In this document: positions 25,991 to 33,585 of the stretch, in pieces
Position numbering within the stretch: position 1 is the first letter of the stretch
Layout of the letters: every line of letters begins with the position of its first letter
Source: Mesorhizobium_B sp035998495
Lineage (GTDB): Bacteria; Pseudomonadota; Alphaproteobacteria; Rhizobiales; Rhizobiaceae
Assembly: GCA_035998495.1 (NCBI GenBank)
Contig: DASYHP010000064.1
Coordinates: forward strand, 124,001 to 188,000
Length of the DNA: 64,000 nucleotides
Direction of reading: 5' to 3'
Made by a program: the position numbers and the translations under genes
Notes under the pieces: generated by a model
Seen by the model: only the letters and a program-made list of their open reading frames with translations
Databases searched by the model: none
What the model was told of the DNA's origin: nothing

Positions 25991-26590
25991 TCAGTGGATC
26001 GTCTCGTTGAGCTGCCAGAGTTTTCGGCCCCAGTCCCCCTGGACGAGCACGGTGACCGAGGCCGGTGAGACCTCCATCAGCATCCCCTGCTCGGGCTTGA
26101 GGCCGAGCGACAGGCACACCGCCGTCTTGATGACATCGGCATGGCTGACCAGCACCACAGAAGCCTCGCCGAAACGCGCCCGCACCTCCGCAAGGCATTC
26201 CTCCACGCGCCGCGCCACGTCGGCGATGCCCTCGCCCGCCGGGGTTCGCGCCGATCCCCGCTCGGCGTTCCAGCGCGCCCATCGGGGGTCGAGGTTCAAT
26301 TCGTCGAACGTCTTGCCCGACCACGCGCCGAAATCGATCTCGTCGAGTCGCGCGTCGGTCTCCACGGTGTCTATGCCCGCAGCCCGCGCGATGGCTTGAG
26401 CGGTTTCCTGCGTGCGCTCGCGCGGGCTCGCGATGATTGCGGAAAATGTTTCCCGGCTCATGCGTTTTCCCAGCCGCACGGCCTGCGCGTGCCCGTCCGC
26501 CCCCAGCCGCACGCCGGGCTTGCGCCCCGCCAGGTAGCCGCCGACATTGTCATGGGCGGCGTGGCGCACGAGAAAGAAGGTGGTGGTCAC
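25991..26590 (-). CDS. Histidine phosphatase family protein
   Basis: A 199-residue protein with a GTG start that overlaps the inositol-phosphate synthase stop (GTGA). The phosphohistidine site is LVRHA with H10, and the family glycine is replaced by alanine. Supporting residues are R57 in SPRERT, E84 in DEIDFGAW and the second catalytic H150 in VLVSHADV. It would hydrolyse a phosphomonoester. Directly downstream of inositol-phosphate synthase, it is a candidate for dephosphorylating inositol phosphate or a glycosyl-inositol phosphate. That substrate is inferred from position only. Confidence 0.85.
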   Translation of the reverse strand: MTTTFFLVRHAAHDNVGGYLAGRKPGVRLGADGHAQAVRLGKRMSRETFSAIIASPRERTQETAQAIARAAGIDTVETDARLDEIDFGAWSGKTFDELNLDPRWARWNAERGSARTPAGEGIADVARRVEECLAEVRARFGEASVVLVSHADVIKTAVCLSLGLKPEQGMLMEVSPASVTVLVQGDWGRKLWQLNETIH

Positions 26591-27693
26591 TGCCGCGTCT
26601 CAGGCCCGCGCTCGCCGTCGTGCCCTGCGATGAAGTCGAGCACGCGCTGGCGCGCCTCCGCATCCGTGAACTGCTGGGGCGGCGATTTCATGAAATAGGA
26701 CGACGGCCCGATCAGCGGCCCGGCCATGCCCCTATCCATGGCGAGCTTGGCGCAGCGCACGGCGTCGATGACCACGCCCGCCGAGTTGGGCGAGTCCCAG
26801 ACTTCGAGCTTCAATTCGGCATTCAGCGGCACGCCGCCGAAGGTGGTGCCTTCGAGCCGGATATAGGCCCATTTGCGATCGGTCAGCCACGGCACATGAT
26901 CGCTCGGCCCCACATGGACGTTCTCGCTCGCCAGCGGCACGTCAAACTGGCTGGTCACGCTTTGGGTCTTGGAGATCTTCTTCGATTCCAGCCTGTCGCG
27001 CTCCAGCATGTTCAAAAAGTCGGTGTTGCCGCCGAAATTGAGCTGGTAGGTGCGATCGACGCGAACTCCCCGCTCTCGGAACAGGTTGGCGAGCATGCGG
27101 TGGATGATGGTGGCGCCCACCTGGCTTTTGATGTCATCGCCGATGATCGGCAGCCCGCGCTTCTCGAAACGCTTCGCCCATTCCGGCTGCGAGGCGATAA
27201 AGACGGGGATGCAGTTGACGAAGGCGCAGCCGGCCTCAAGCGCGCGCTCGGCATACCATTCCGTCGCCTTCTGCGAGCCCACCGGCAAGTAGGAGACCAG
27301 CACGTCGGCTTGGCTGCGCCCGAGGATCTCGGTCACGTCGGCGACCGGCTCGTCAGCCTCCTCCACTTCCTCGCGCAGATAGCGGCCGATGCCGTCGAGC
27401 GTCGGCCCGCGCGCCACCCGCACACCCGTCTCCGCCACGTCCTCGAAGCGGATCGTGTTGTTGGGCGGGGCGAGGATGGCCTCCGCCACGTCGCGGCCGA
27501 CCTTGCCCTTGGCCACGTCGAAGGCGCAGGCCACCTCGATGTCGCCGACATGGTAGCCCGCGAGATCGACGTTCATCAGTCCCGGCACGGGCTCGTTGCC
27601 TTGCGCCTGCGCGTAATGGCCGATGCCCTGCACGAGAGAGGAGGCGCAATTCCCGACGCCGACGATGCCTACTCGAACTTTTCTCGAACCCAT
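26587..27693 (-). CDS. ino1: Inositol-3-phosphate synthase
   Basis: The ATG at 27693 gives 368 residues; a TTG at 27711 is less likely. The NAD-binding motif GVGNCAS lies at 12-18. Family blocks are PPNNTIRFEDVAETGV, YLPVGSQKATEWYAERALEAG, GLPIIGDDIKSQVGATI and LNFGGNTDFLNML followed by SKTQSV. The length is that of the short actinobacterial-type enzymes, not the ~500-residue eukaryotic form. It converts glucose 6-phosphate to inositol 3-phosphate. It is the first gene of the right minus-strand arm and supplies the most informative clue about the island's product. Confidence 0.92.
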   Translation of the reverse strand: MGSRKVRVGIVGVGNCASSLVQGIGHYAQAQGNEPVPGLMNVDLAGYHVGDIEVACAFDVAKGKVGRDVAEAILAPPNNTIRFEDVAETGVRVARGPTLDGIGRYLREEVEEADEPVADVTEILGRSQADVLVSYLPVGSQKATEWYAERALEAGCAFVNCIPVFIASQPEWAKRFEKRGLPIIGDDIKSQVGATIIHRMLANLFRERGVRVDRTYQLNFGGNTDFLNMLERDRLESKKISKTQSVTSQFDVPLASENVHVGPSDHVPWLTDRKWAYIRLEGTTFGGVPLNAELKLEVWDSPNSAGVVIDAVRCAKLAMDRGMAGPLIGPSSYFMKSPPQQFTDAEARQRVLDFIAGHDGERGPETRQ

Positions 27694-27824
27694 GAAAGCG
27701 CGCCAACCCAATTGCGAGATCGATCACGAGGTCGAACAAAGAATGTAGATGTTTGTTCCCGAATGGCGCCGCGGCCCTGGGCACGCCATCGGCGACGGTT
27801 AACGGCGTTGGGAGGCGGAATCGG

Positions 27825-29621
27825 ATGCTGGTGTTCGGCGACGCGGAACGGCTGGAAGCGCCCGGCGAGATGGTCCGCTCGATCCGCGAGGCGCTGGCGA
27901 GCGCTGAGGCGCTGCCCCCCGGCCTCAGCCGCCACGCCGCTCTCGCCGCAGCCTTCGTGCAAGCCGGGGAGCTGGTTCAGGCGCTTGCCGACCGCGAGTT
28001 CGAGCTTTTCGGCTTCGACGCGCTTTCGCCGGCGCAAAGCGCGGGCGCGCGGCTCCTGCTCGCGCTCGCGCAAGCCTTGGACCGCTCCTGGACATCGGGC
28101 TTTTCCGCCGGCGTCCCGCTCGCATCCGAGCTCCCGTCCCTCCTCGACACCCTGTCCGGCGGCGAACCCGTGCGCGCCAAGCACGCCGAGGGCTTCTCCA
28201 TCTACGCGCTCTATCCCGAAACCTATCTCGCGGCCGCCCGCGCCTCCGGCCTCGGGCCCGGCACGACCGTCATCGGCATTCGCTCGATCGGGTCTGCCCT
28301 CGGCGCGCTGGTCGCAGCCGCGCTCGGAGCCAAGCCCGCCTGGAGCGTCCGGCCTGTGGGCCACCCCTTCGCCCGCGAGCTTCGGGTCGCGCCGAAACTG
28401 GCCGCTTCCATCCCGGAGGGAAGCGAAAACAAACCCTTCGCCGTGGTGGACGAAGGGCCGGGCCTCTCGGGGAGCTCGTTCGCGGCCGTGGACGCTTGGC
28501 TCCAGGCGCAAGGCGTCGCGCCCGAGCGCATCCACTTCTTTCCGAGCCATGCCGGCGAGCCCGGCCCCCAGGCTGGCCCGGAACGGCGCGAGCGCTGGCG
28601 GGCCGCGCCCCGCCACCACACGAGCTTCGAGCAGGTGATCCTCGAGGCGGAAACCCCCGCGCATCGGCTCGAAACCTGGGCGACCGGCCTGCTGGGCGAT
28701 CTCGACGCGCCGCTCCAGGACATCTCCGGCGGCGCCTGGCGCGAGTTGGATCCTCTCCCATTCATGGAGGAGGGGGGCCGCCGAAGGCGGTGGAGGGGGC
28801 CTGCGCCGAACTATGACGCCCCGCCCGCCGACGCGCCCATGGAGCGCCGCAAATTCCTGGCCCGCCGCAGCGGCGAGACCTTCCTGCTGAAATTCGCCGG
28901 CCTGGGCGCGGAAGGGTTCCGCAAGCTCCATCACGCCCGGCTGCTCGCAGCCGCCAAGCTCGCACCCGAGCCGGTCGGCCTCGTCAATGGCTTTCTTGTG
29001 GAGCGTTGGATCGAAGCGCCGGCGCTCGCGCAGACTCAACTCGGCCGAAAGGACCTCGTAGCCGGCCTCGCCCGCTACATCGCCGTGCGCGCAAGGCTTC
29101 TTCCCGCCTTCAACCGGGGCGCGTCGCTGCCGGACCTCTTCGCCATGACCCGGCACAACGTCGCGCAGGCGCTCGGCGAAGAGGCGGCGGCGGCGCTGGA
29201 GGCGCGGCTCGCGCCCTTGGCCGCGCTGGAGGAGCATGTCCGGCCCGTGGGCACCGACAACCGCCTGCATGGCTGGGAATGGCGCGTGCTGCCGGATGGT
29301 CGGCTCCTCAAGCACGACGCGCTCGACCACGCGGCCGCGCATGACCTGGTCGGCTGCCAGGATATTTCCTGGGACGTCGCCGGCGCGATCGTGGAGCATG
29401 CGCTTTCGCCGGATGAAACGGAGGTGCTTCGCGGAGGCATGACGGCGGCAGGTGTCGCCGTCCGGCAGGAGCTCGTGGAAGCCCTTTTTCCCTGCTATCT
29501 CGCCTTTCAGCTTGGGCTTTGGACCATGGCGGCCGGCCGCGCGGCCCCAGGCGAATCCGAGCGCCTCCAGTCGCTCGCCAATGACTATGGGGAACGGCTC
29601 AGCCTGTGGCTCCAGAGCTGA
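27825..29621 (+). CDS. PRTase-like/kinase-like fusion protein
   Basis: The ATG at 27825 has GGGAGGCG eight bases upstream and gives 598 residues. The N-terminal half has the features of a type I phosphoribosyltransferase fold. TTVIGIRSIGSALGAL (about 147-162) looks like the PPi loop region, and FAVVDEGPGLSGSSF (205-219) looks like the PRPP-binding motif. The C-terminal half resembles an aminoglycoside-phosphotransferase-like kinase: FLLKF near 353-357, then GTDNRLHGWEW, LLKHDALDHAAAHDLVG and CQDISWDVAGAIVEH, like the Brenner and DFG-equivalent regions. The gene is divergent from ino1. No characterised protein with this architecture is recalled, and function is unknown. Confidence 0.75.
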   Translation: MLVFGDAERLEAPGEMVRSIREALASAEALPPGLSRHAALAAAFVQAGELVQALADREFELFGFDALSPAQSAGARLLLALAQALDRSWTSGFSAGVPLASELPSLLDTLSGGEPVRAKHAEGFSIYALYPETYLAAARASGLGPGTTVIGIRSIGSALGALVAAALGAKPAWSVRPVGHPFARELRVAPKLAASIPEGSENKPFAVVDEGPGLSGSSFAAVDAWLQAQGVAPERIHFFPSHAGEPGPQAGPERRERWRAAPRHHTSFEQVILEAETPAHRLETWATGLLGDLDAPLQDISGGAWRELDPLPFMEEGGRRRRWRGPAPNYDAPPADAPMERRKFLARRSGETFLLKFAGLGAEGFRKLHHARLLAAAKLAPEPVGLVNGFLVERWIEAPALAQTQLGRKDLVAGLARYIAVRARLLPAFNRGASLPDLFAMTRHNVAQALGEEAAAALEARLAPLAALEEHVRPVGTDNRLHGWEWRVLPDGRLLKHDALDHAAAHDLVGCQDISWDVAGAIVEHALSPDETEVLRGGMTAAGVAVRQELVEALFPCYLAFQLGLWTMAAGRAAPGESERLQSLANDYGERLSLWLQS

Positions 29622-29641
29622 GATTTCTTCGCCCAGAAGCC

Positions 29642-29899
29642 TCAGCCCGCCGCCTTCTTGGCTTTGTTCTCGAGCGCCGCTCTCAAGCGCCTCGTCAGCT
29701 CCATCAGGTCCGGCCGCGCCGGCGCCTGGGCGATCTCTGCCTTGAGCCGCAGGAGCTCCTTGTCCAGCCGGTCGACCGGCTTCTCCTCCCGGCGGCGCTT
29801 TCTCCCCCCACTCATCGAAACCCTACGCTCCAGACGCGAGTCCCTTCGCGGCGTCCGCTCCGAACCGCGCAGGGAGTCGTTTGTTGCGTCGGTCCTCAT
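29642..29899 (-). CDS. Small basic coiled-coil hypothetical protein
   Basis: The ATG at 29899 has GGGGGAA five bases upstream and gives 85 residues; an internal ATG at 29815 would give 57. The product is strongly basic (MSGGRKRRREEKPVDRL), followed by one amphipathic helix (DKELLRLKAEIAQAPARPDL, then ELTRRLRAALENKAKK). No family is recognised. It is convergent with the PRTase-kinase gene and divergent from the second EcfG-like sigma gene, whose promoter lies 32 bp beyond its start. Confidence 0.55.
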   Translation of the reverse strand: MRTDATNDSLRGSERTPRRDSRLERRVSMSGGRKRRREEKPVDRLDKELLRLKAEIAQAPARPDLMELTRRLRAALENKAKKAAG

Positions 29900-29930
29900 T
29901 TTTGTTCCCCCGGATTCGATCAAGAACTCG

Positions 29931-29955
29931 GGAACCCAGTGCACACGAACACGTT
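29931..29955 (+). promoter_or_regulatory. EcfG-type promoter (GGAAC-N16-CGTT)
   Basis: GGAAC at 29931-29935 and CGTT at 29952-29955 are separated by 16 nt, an exact match to the alphaproteobacterial general-stress sigma (EcfG) consensus. It lies about 50 bp upstream of the second EcfG-like sigma gene, which implies auto- or cross-activation. Confidence 0.8.
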
Positions 29956-30004
29956 ACCGGCTCGGGGTCTGCGAAAGTTCCATCACATCCGGGGGATCCG
30001 CTCG

Positions 30005-30565
30005 ATGCCAATGTCGCGAGAAATGCAAGACGCCAGGAGCTCCACGGCCACCGTCAGCCCCAGTGACTTCACCGATCTCATCCCCGCCCTGCGGGCTTTC
30101 GCCCGCACCTTCTGCCGCAACAGCGTCGATGCCGACGACCTCGTCCAGGAAACCCTCATGAAGGGCATCGCGGCGGTGGACAGCTTCCAGCCCGGCACGA
30201 ATTTAAAGTCGTGGCTGTTCACCATCATGCGCAACACCTTCTACACGCGCGCCAAGCTCGCGCAGCGCGAAAGCCCCGGCCTGATGGACTGCGCGTCGGC
30301 CCGGCCCACCATGCCGGCCAGCCAGGACTGGTCGCAGCGCGGGCGCGAGATCGCGCAGGCCATCGACGAACTGCCCGAGGACCAGCGGCAGGTGATCATG
30401 CTGATCGGTGTGCTGGGCGTGTCCTATGACGACGCCGCAACGATCTGCCATTGCGCCATCGGCACCATCAAAAGCCGGCTCAACCGGGCCCGCGCCCGGC
30501 TCTTGCACAATCTGGGCGAGCCGAGCACGCGCGAGGCGGTGCTGACGCCCGTGGTGAGGCCCTGA
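30005..30565 (+). CDS. ECF sigma factor, EcfG-like paralogue
   Basis: The ATG at 30005, with GGGGGA upstream, gives 186 residues; the in-frame ATG at 30011 is equally possible. Region 2 contains FCRNSVDADDLVQETLMKGI and SFQPGTNLKSWLFTIMRNTF, the same signature as the EcfG protein at 40582. Region 4 is LPEDQRQVIMLIGVLGVSYDDAA and GTIKSRLNRARARL. It has no anti-sigma gene beside it. An EcfG-type promoter in front suggests it is a second general-stress sigma factor under control of the first or of itself. Confidence 0.9.
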   Translation: MPMSREMQDARSSTATVSPSDFTDLIPALRAFARTFCRNSVDADDLVQETLMKGIAAVDSFQPGTNLKSWLFTIMRNTFYTRAKLAQRESPGLMDCASARPTMPASQDWSQRGREIAQAIDELPEDQRQVIMLIGVLGVSYDDAATICHCAIGTIKSRLNRARARLLHNLGEPSTREAVLTPVVRP

Positions 30566-31211
30566 TCCAGCGCCGCAGCGCCTGAACGCCCGCTCTGAGG
30601 ATTGACGACTGGGCCATCGGCCGCGCGGATGGGTGCGGAGGTGTGGATAGAGTTTCCGCCTCGCAAATTTTCTTCTGTGCCCTTTCAACCGCTTAGGCGC
30701 TCGCTGCCGAAAATCCGCACCCCTTTTGTCCACGCTTGCTCCGCCCTCGCTTACTCTCCGCCTCGCCTCTTCACGGGAAGGCGGGTTCATGAACCGGGGG
30801 CACGCGAGGTAGGAGCGAAGCGGATGGGTGCCGGGCGGTCATGCAAGCGGTTGGCATGGCTGGGCGATCAGTCCGCAAGCCCGGGCCCTAGAGGGGAGGG
30901 CGGCACGCGCATGGCGCAAGCCATGCGAGGGCTGCCTCATGATCCGGGGCAAGACCACCGACGGTGTGCATGGCGGGTGCCATGCTGATCCATCTGAGAG
31001 GCGCGTGCCATGCACACCGCTTCCCCCGCGCAATCCGCAGGATTGTCGCGCCGCTTTTTGACAATGGCCGGACGGCGAAAAAGCCGGGCGCGGCGATGAT
31101 GAAGCATGTCTGCATGAAAGCTGTGGCCCTGACGCCGAGGGGGCGAAACGACCGCCGCGCGATCGAACGGAGCCGACGCTGAGAGCCGAGTCGAAACAAG
31201 CGTTTCCAGGA
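30566..31211. other. Gene-free stretch rich in GCATGGC hairpins
   Basis: No credible coding region is seen across about 650 bp. The motif GCATGGC and its complement recur several times. CGCATGGC-gcaa-GCCATGCG is a perfect hairpin (30908-30927), GCATGGC-gggt-GCCATGC is another (30968-30985), and a 13-bp perfect inverted repeat (30962-30974 with 31007-31019) encloses the second. Another GGCATGGC lies near 30846, and CAATCC/GGATTG forms a short hairpin near 31031-31045. This could encode a structured RNA, a repeat array or a decayed gene. Confidence 0.5.
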
Positions 31212-31236
31212 GGAACATCGCCAAGGGATTCCCGTT
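31212..31236 (+). promoter_or_regulatory. EcfG-type promoter upstream of DUF892 gene
   Basis: GGAAC (31212-31216), 16-nt spacer, CGTT (31233-31236). An exact consensus match 48 bp upstream of the ferritin-like gene. Confidence 0.85.
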
Positions 31237-31283
31237 GAGTCCGTCCTTCCAACCGCCTGCAACCGGACCGAAAGGGACACCCC

Positions 31284-31787
31284 ATGGCCAAGCAGAAGAC
31301 ACTCCAGGATCTTTTCCACGATACGCTCAAGGACATCTATTACGCCGAGCGCAAGATCCTCAGAACGCTTCCTAAGATGGCGCGCGGCGCGGAGTCGCCG
31401 GAGCTGAAGGCCGCTTTCGAGAAGCATCGCGAACAGACGGAAGGCCAGATCGAACGCCTCCAAAAAGTGTTCGAGCTTCTGGAGAAACGTCCCCAGGGCA
31501 AGACATGCGATGCGATCGAGGGCATCGTGTCCGAAGGCGAGGAGATCATGGAGGAATACAAGGGCACGCCCGCGCTCGACGCCGGCATGATCGCCTCCGC
31601 CCAGGCCGTCGAGCACTATGAGATCACGCGCTACGGCACCATGCGCCGCTGGGCGCAGGTTCTCGGGATGAAGGAAGCGGTGCCCCTGATCGAGCAGTCG
31701 CTCAAGGAGGAGGAGGAGACGGACGCCCTTCTCACCGAGCTGGCCGACAAGGCCGCCAACCAGAAGGCCGCCGAAGCGGCGGCGTGA
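31284..31787 (+). CDS. DUF892 ferritin-like protein (YciE/YciF type)
   Basis: A 167-residue helical protein with the DUF892 start KTLQDLFHDTLKDIYYAERKIL, EKHREQTEGQIERLQKVFELL in the second helix, and HYEITRYGTMRRWAQVLG plus LLTELADKAA in the last ones. Metal-binding Glu and His residues (E in YYAERK, E and H in EKHREQ, EH in VEHYEI) are conserved as in four-helix ferritin-like domains. Family members are stress-induced and often EcfG- or RpoS-controlled, which agrees with the exact EcfG promoter in front. It is followed by a strong terminator. Confidence 0.92.
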   Translation: MAKQKTLQDLFHDTLKDIYYAERKILRTLPKMARGAESPELKAAFEKHREQTEGQIERLQKVFELLEKRPQGKTCDAIEGIVSEGEEIMEEYKGTPALDAGMIASAQAVEHYEITRYGTMRRWAQVLGMKEAVPLIEQSLKEEEETDALLTELADKAANQKAAEAAA

Positions 31788-31814
31788 GCGGCTTCAAGCC
31801 CTTGCGGGAAGACC

Positions 31815-31845
31815 CGCCGCCGGCCCAGAAAGCCGGCGGCGTTTT
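31815..31845 (+). terminator. Rho-independent terminator after DUF892 gene
   Basis: A perfect 10-bp stem (CGCCGCCGGC/GCCGGCGGCG) with a 7-nt loop is followed by TTTT. It lies 28 bp downstream of the DUF892 gene's stop. Confidence 0.9.
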
Positions 31846-31859
31846 ACTGAGAGGGGATC

Positions 31860-32249
31860 ATGCTGCTGGTCAGAACTTACGTCGCCCCGAGCGCGCTTGA
31901 GGGCGCGGGCGTTTTCGCGGCCGAGACGATTCCCGCTGGAACGGTGATCTGGCGGCTCGACCCCGACTGGGACCGCCTGGTACCAGACGCACGCTATCGG
32001 GCCGCCCCGCCGGTGCTGAAGGAGCTTCTCGACCGCTACGCCTATCCAAGCCCCGACCGGCCGGGTTTCCTCGTCTACGAAGTGGACAACGGCCGCTTCA
32101 TGAACCATTCGCCCGACCCGAACACCGATTTCTCGCATCCCGATCATGGCGCGGCCCGGCGCGACATCGTGGCGGGCGAAGAGATCACCTGCGATTACGG
32201 CGAGTTCTTCGCGGGCTTCGAACTGCTCCCCGGCGCAGCCCCCGCCTGA
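31860..32249 (+). CDS. SET-domain protein
   Basis: A 129-residue stand-alone SET domain. It has the N-terminal GAGVFAAETIPAGTVIW strand pair, the pseudoknot-forming RFMNHSPDPNTDF (SAM and lysine channel, NH-S motif) and the closing GEEITCDYGEFF with the catalytic tyrosine. The post-SET cysteine cluster of histone methyltransferases is absent, as in other short bacterial SET proteins. GAGGGG precedes the ATG. Targets of such bacterial proteins are mostly unknown. Confidence 0.88.
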   Translation: MLLVRTYVAPSALEGAGVFAAETIPAGTVIWRLDPDWDRLVPDARYRAAPPVLKELLDRYAYPSPDRPGFLVYEVDNGRFMNHSPDPNTDFSHPDHGAARRDIVAGEEITCDYGEFFAGFELLPGAAPA

Positions 32250-32338
32250 TCCGCCTCACAACCGGCCAGCTTGCACGAAATCTTCATCCACGTCACGGAT
32301 GCTAGACACATCATTGGGCCCCGAGGGGGATCTGGGCC

Positions 32339-32932
32339 ATGCCGACGCTTTACCAACTCAAGCCTGCCTTCCAAGGGCGGCTGCGCCCGCTCGTGAACCG
32401 CTTGGCCGCGGCCGGCGTCACCGCCAACCAGATCACGCTCGCGGCCGCCCTCCTGTCCGTCGCGCTTGGCCTGCTGCTTTTCTTCCGGCCCGAGCCAAAG
32501 CTTTTCCTGCTCCTGCCGCCCTTTCTCCTGTTTCGCATGGCGCTCAACGCCGTGGACGGCATGCTCGCCCGCGAGCACGGCCAGGCCTCGAAGCTCGGCA
32601 TCTACCTGAATGAGCTGGGCGATCTCGTGTCGGACGCCGCCCTCGCTTTGCCCTTCGCCGCGCTTGCGCCGTTCGGGCCCTGGGGCGTGCTCTTCTTCAT
32701 CTTCGCGGCCCTGCTCGCCGAGGTCGCCGGCATCCTGGGCGCGCCGGCCGGCATCGGGCGCAATTATGCCGGCCCACTCGGCAAGAGCGACCGCGCCTTC
32801 GCCATCGCCGCGCTCGGCGCGTGGGTGGGGCTTGGCCTGCCGCTCACGCCCACCTGGGCCGGCTGGATCTTTCCGGCCCTGGCGGCGCTGGCGCTCCTCA
32901 CGCTCGTCAACCGCATCCGGGCGGGCCTGTGA
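32339..32932 (+). CDS. CDP-alcohol phosphatidyltransferase, YnbA-like
   Basis: A 197-residue polytopic membrane protein with the CDP-OH-P motif beginning DGMLAR (73-78). In the second half, where the consensus reads G-x3-D-x3-D, the sequence is GIYLNELGDLVSD (G87, N91, D95, D99). The first Asp is thus replaced by Asn and an extra Asp follows four residues later, as I recall for E. coli YnbA. It would transfer a phosphatidyl group from CDP-diacylglycerol to an unidentified alcohol. Its stop overlaps the acyltransferase start, and a CdsA-like gene follows, so the three genes form a compact phospholipid operon. Confidence 0.86.
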   Translation: MPTLYQLKPAFQGRLRPLVNRLAAAGVTANQITLAAALLSVALGLLLFFRPEPKLFLLLPPFLLFRMALNAVDGMLAREHGQASKLGIYLNELGDLVSDAALALPFAALAPFGPWGVLFFIFAALLAEVAGILGAPAGIGRNYAGPLGKSDRAFAIAALGAWVGLGLPLTPTWAGWIFPALAALALLTLVNRIRAGL

Positions 32933-33585
32933 TGCGCGAGCACGGCTTCAAGCGCCTCCTGCGCCACACGGCGGGCGCGGGGTTTTCGGGGCTGGCCAGG
33001 CTGGTCACGGGCGTCCGGCCCGTCTGGCAGGGCGCGGCGCCGTCGGGCCGCCAGCGCATCTTCTTCGCCAACCATGCCAGCCACGGCGACTTCATCCTGC
33101 TTTCGGCCTGCCTGCCGCCCTCCGAGCGCTACCGCACCCGGCCCGTGGCCGCCGCGGACTATTGGGAGAAGACGCCGCTCCGCCGCTTCGTGGCGACCGA
33201 ACTCTTCGATTGCGTGCTGGTCGAGCGCGAGGCGGGCGCCCGCGCCAGCGATCCCATGGCCGCCATGCTGGACGCGCTCGACGGGGGCTCGTCCCTCATC
33301 ATATTCCCGGAGGGCACCCGCAACACGGGAACCGAGCCCCTGCCCTTCCGCTCCGGCCTCTACAACCTCGCCACCGCGCGTCCGCATGTGGAGCTCGTGC
33401 CGGCCTTCATCGAGAACATGTCGCGCGTTCTGCCCAAGGGCGAGTTCCTGCCCGTGCCGCTGCTTTGCCGCGTGGTGTTCGGCGAGGCCGTCAAGCCGGA
33501 AAAGGGAGAGGAGCGGCGCGCTTTTCTCGACCGCGCCCGCGAAGCGCTGCTGGCGCTCGACCCGCGCCGGGAGGCCGGCCCATGA
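32932..33585 (+). CDS. PlsC-like 1-acylglycerol-3-phosphate acyltransferase
   Basis: The start at 32932 overlaps the upstream stop (TGATG) and gives 217 residues. The acyltransferase motif NHxxxxD appears as NHASHGD (47-53), and motif III appears as FPEGTRN (125-131). VLVEREAGARASDP lies between. It should acylate lysophosphatidate or a related lipid at the inner membrane. Its stop overlaps the start of the CdsA-like gene by 4 nt. The three-gene set acyltransferase, cytidylyltransferase and phosphatidyltransferase could make a dedicated minor phospholipid. Confidence 0.88.
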   Translation: MREHGFKRLLRHTAGAGFSGLARLVTGVRPVWQGAAPSGRQRIFFANHASHGDFILLSACLPPSERYRTRPVAAADYWEKTPLRRFVATELFDCVLVEREAGARASDPMAAMLDALDGGSSLIIFPEGTRNTGTEPLPFRSGLYNLATARPHVELVPAFIENMSRVLPKGEFLPVPLLCRVVFGEAVKPEKGEERRAFLDRAREALLALDPRREAGP

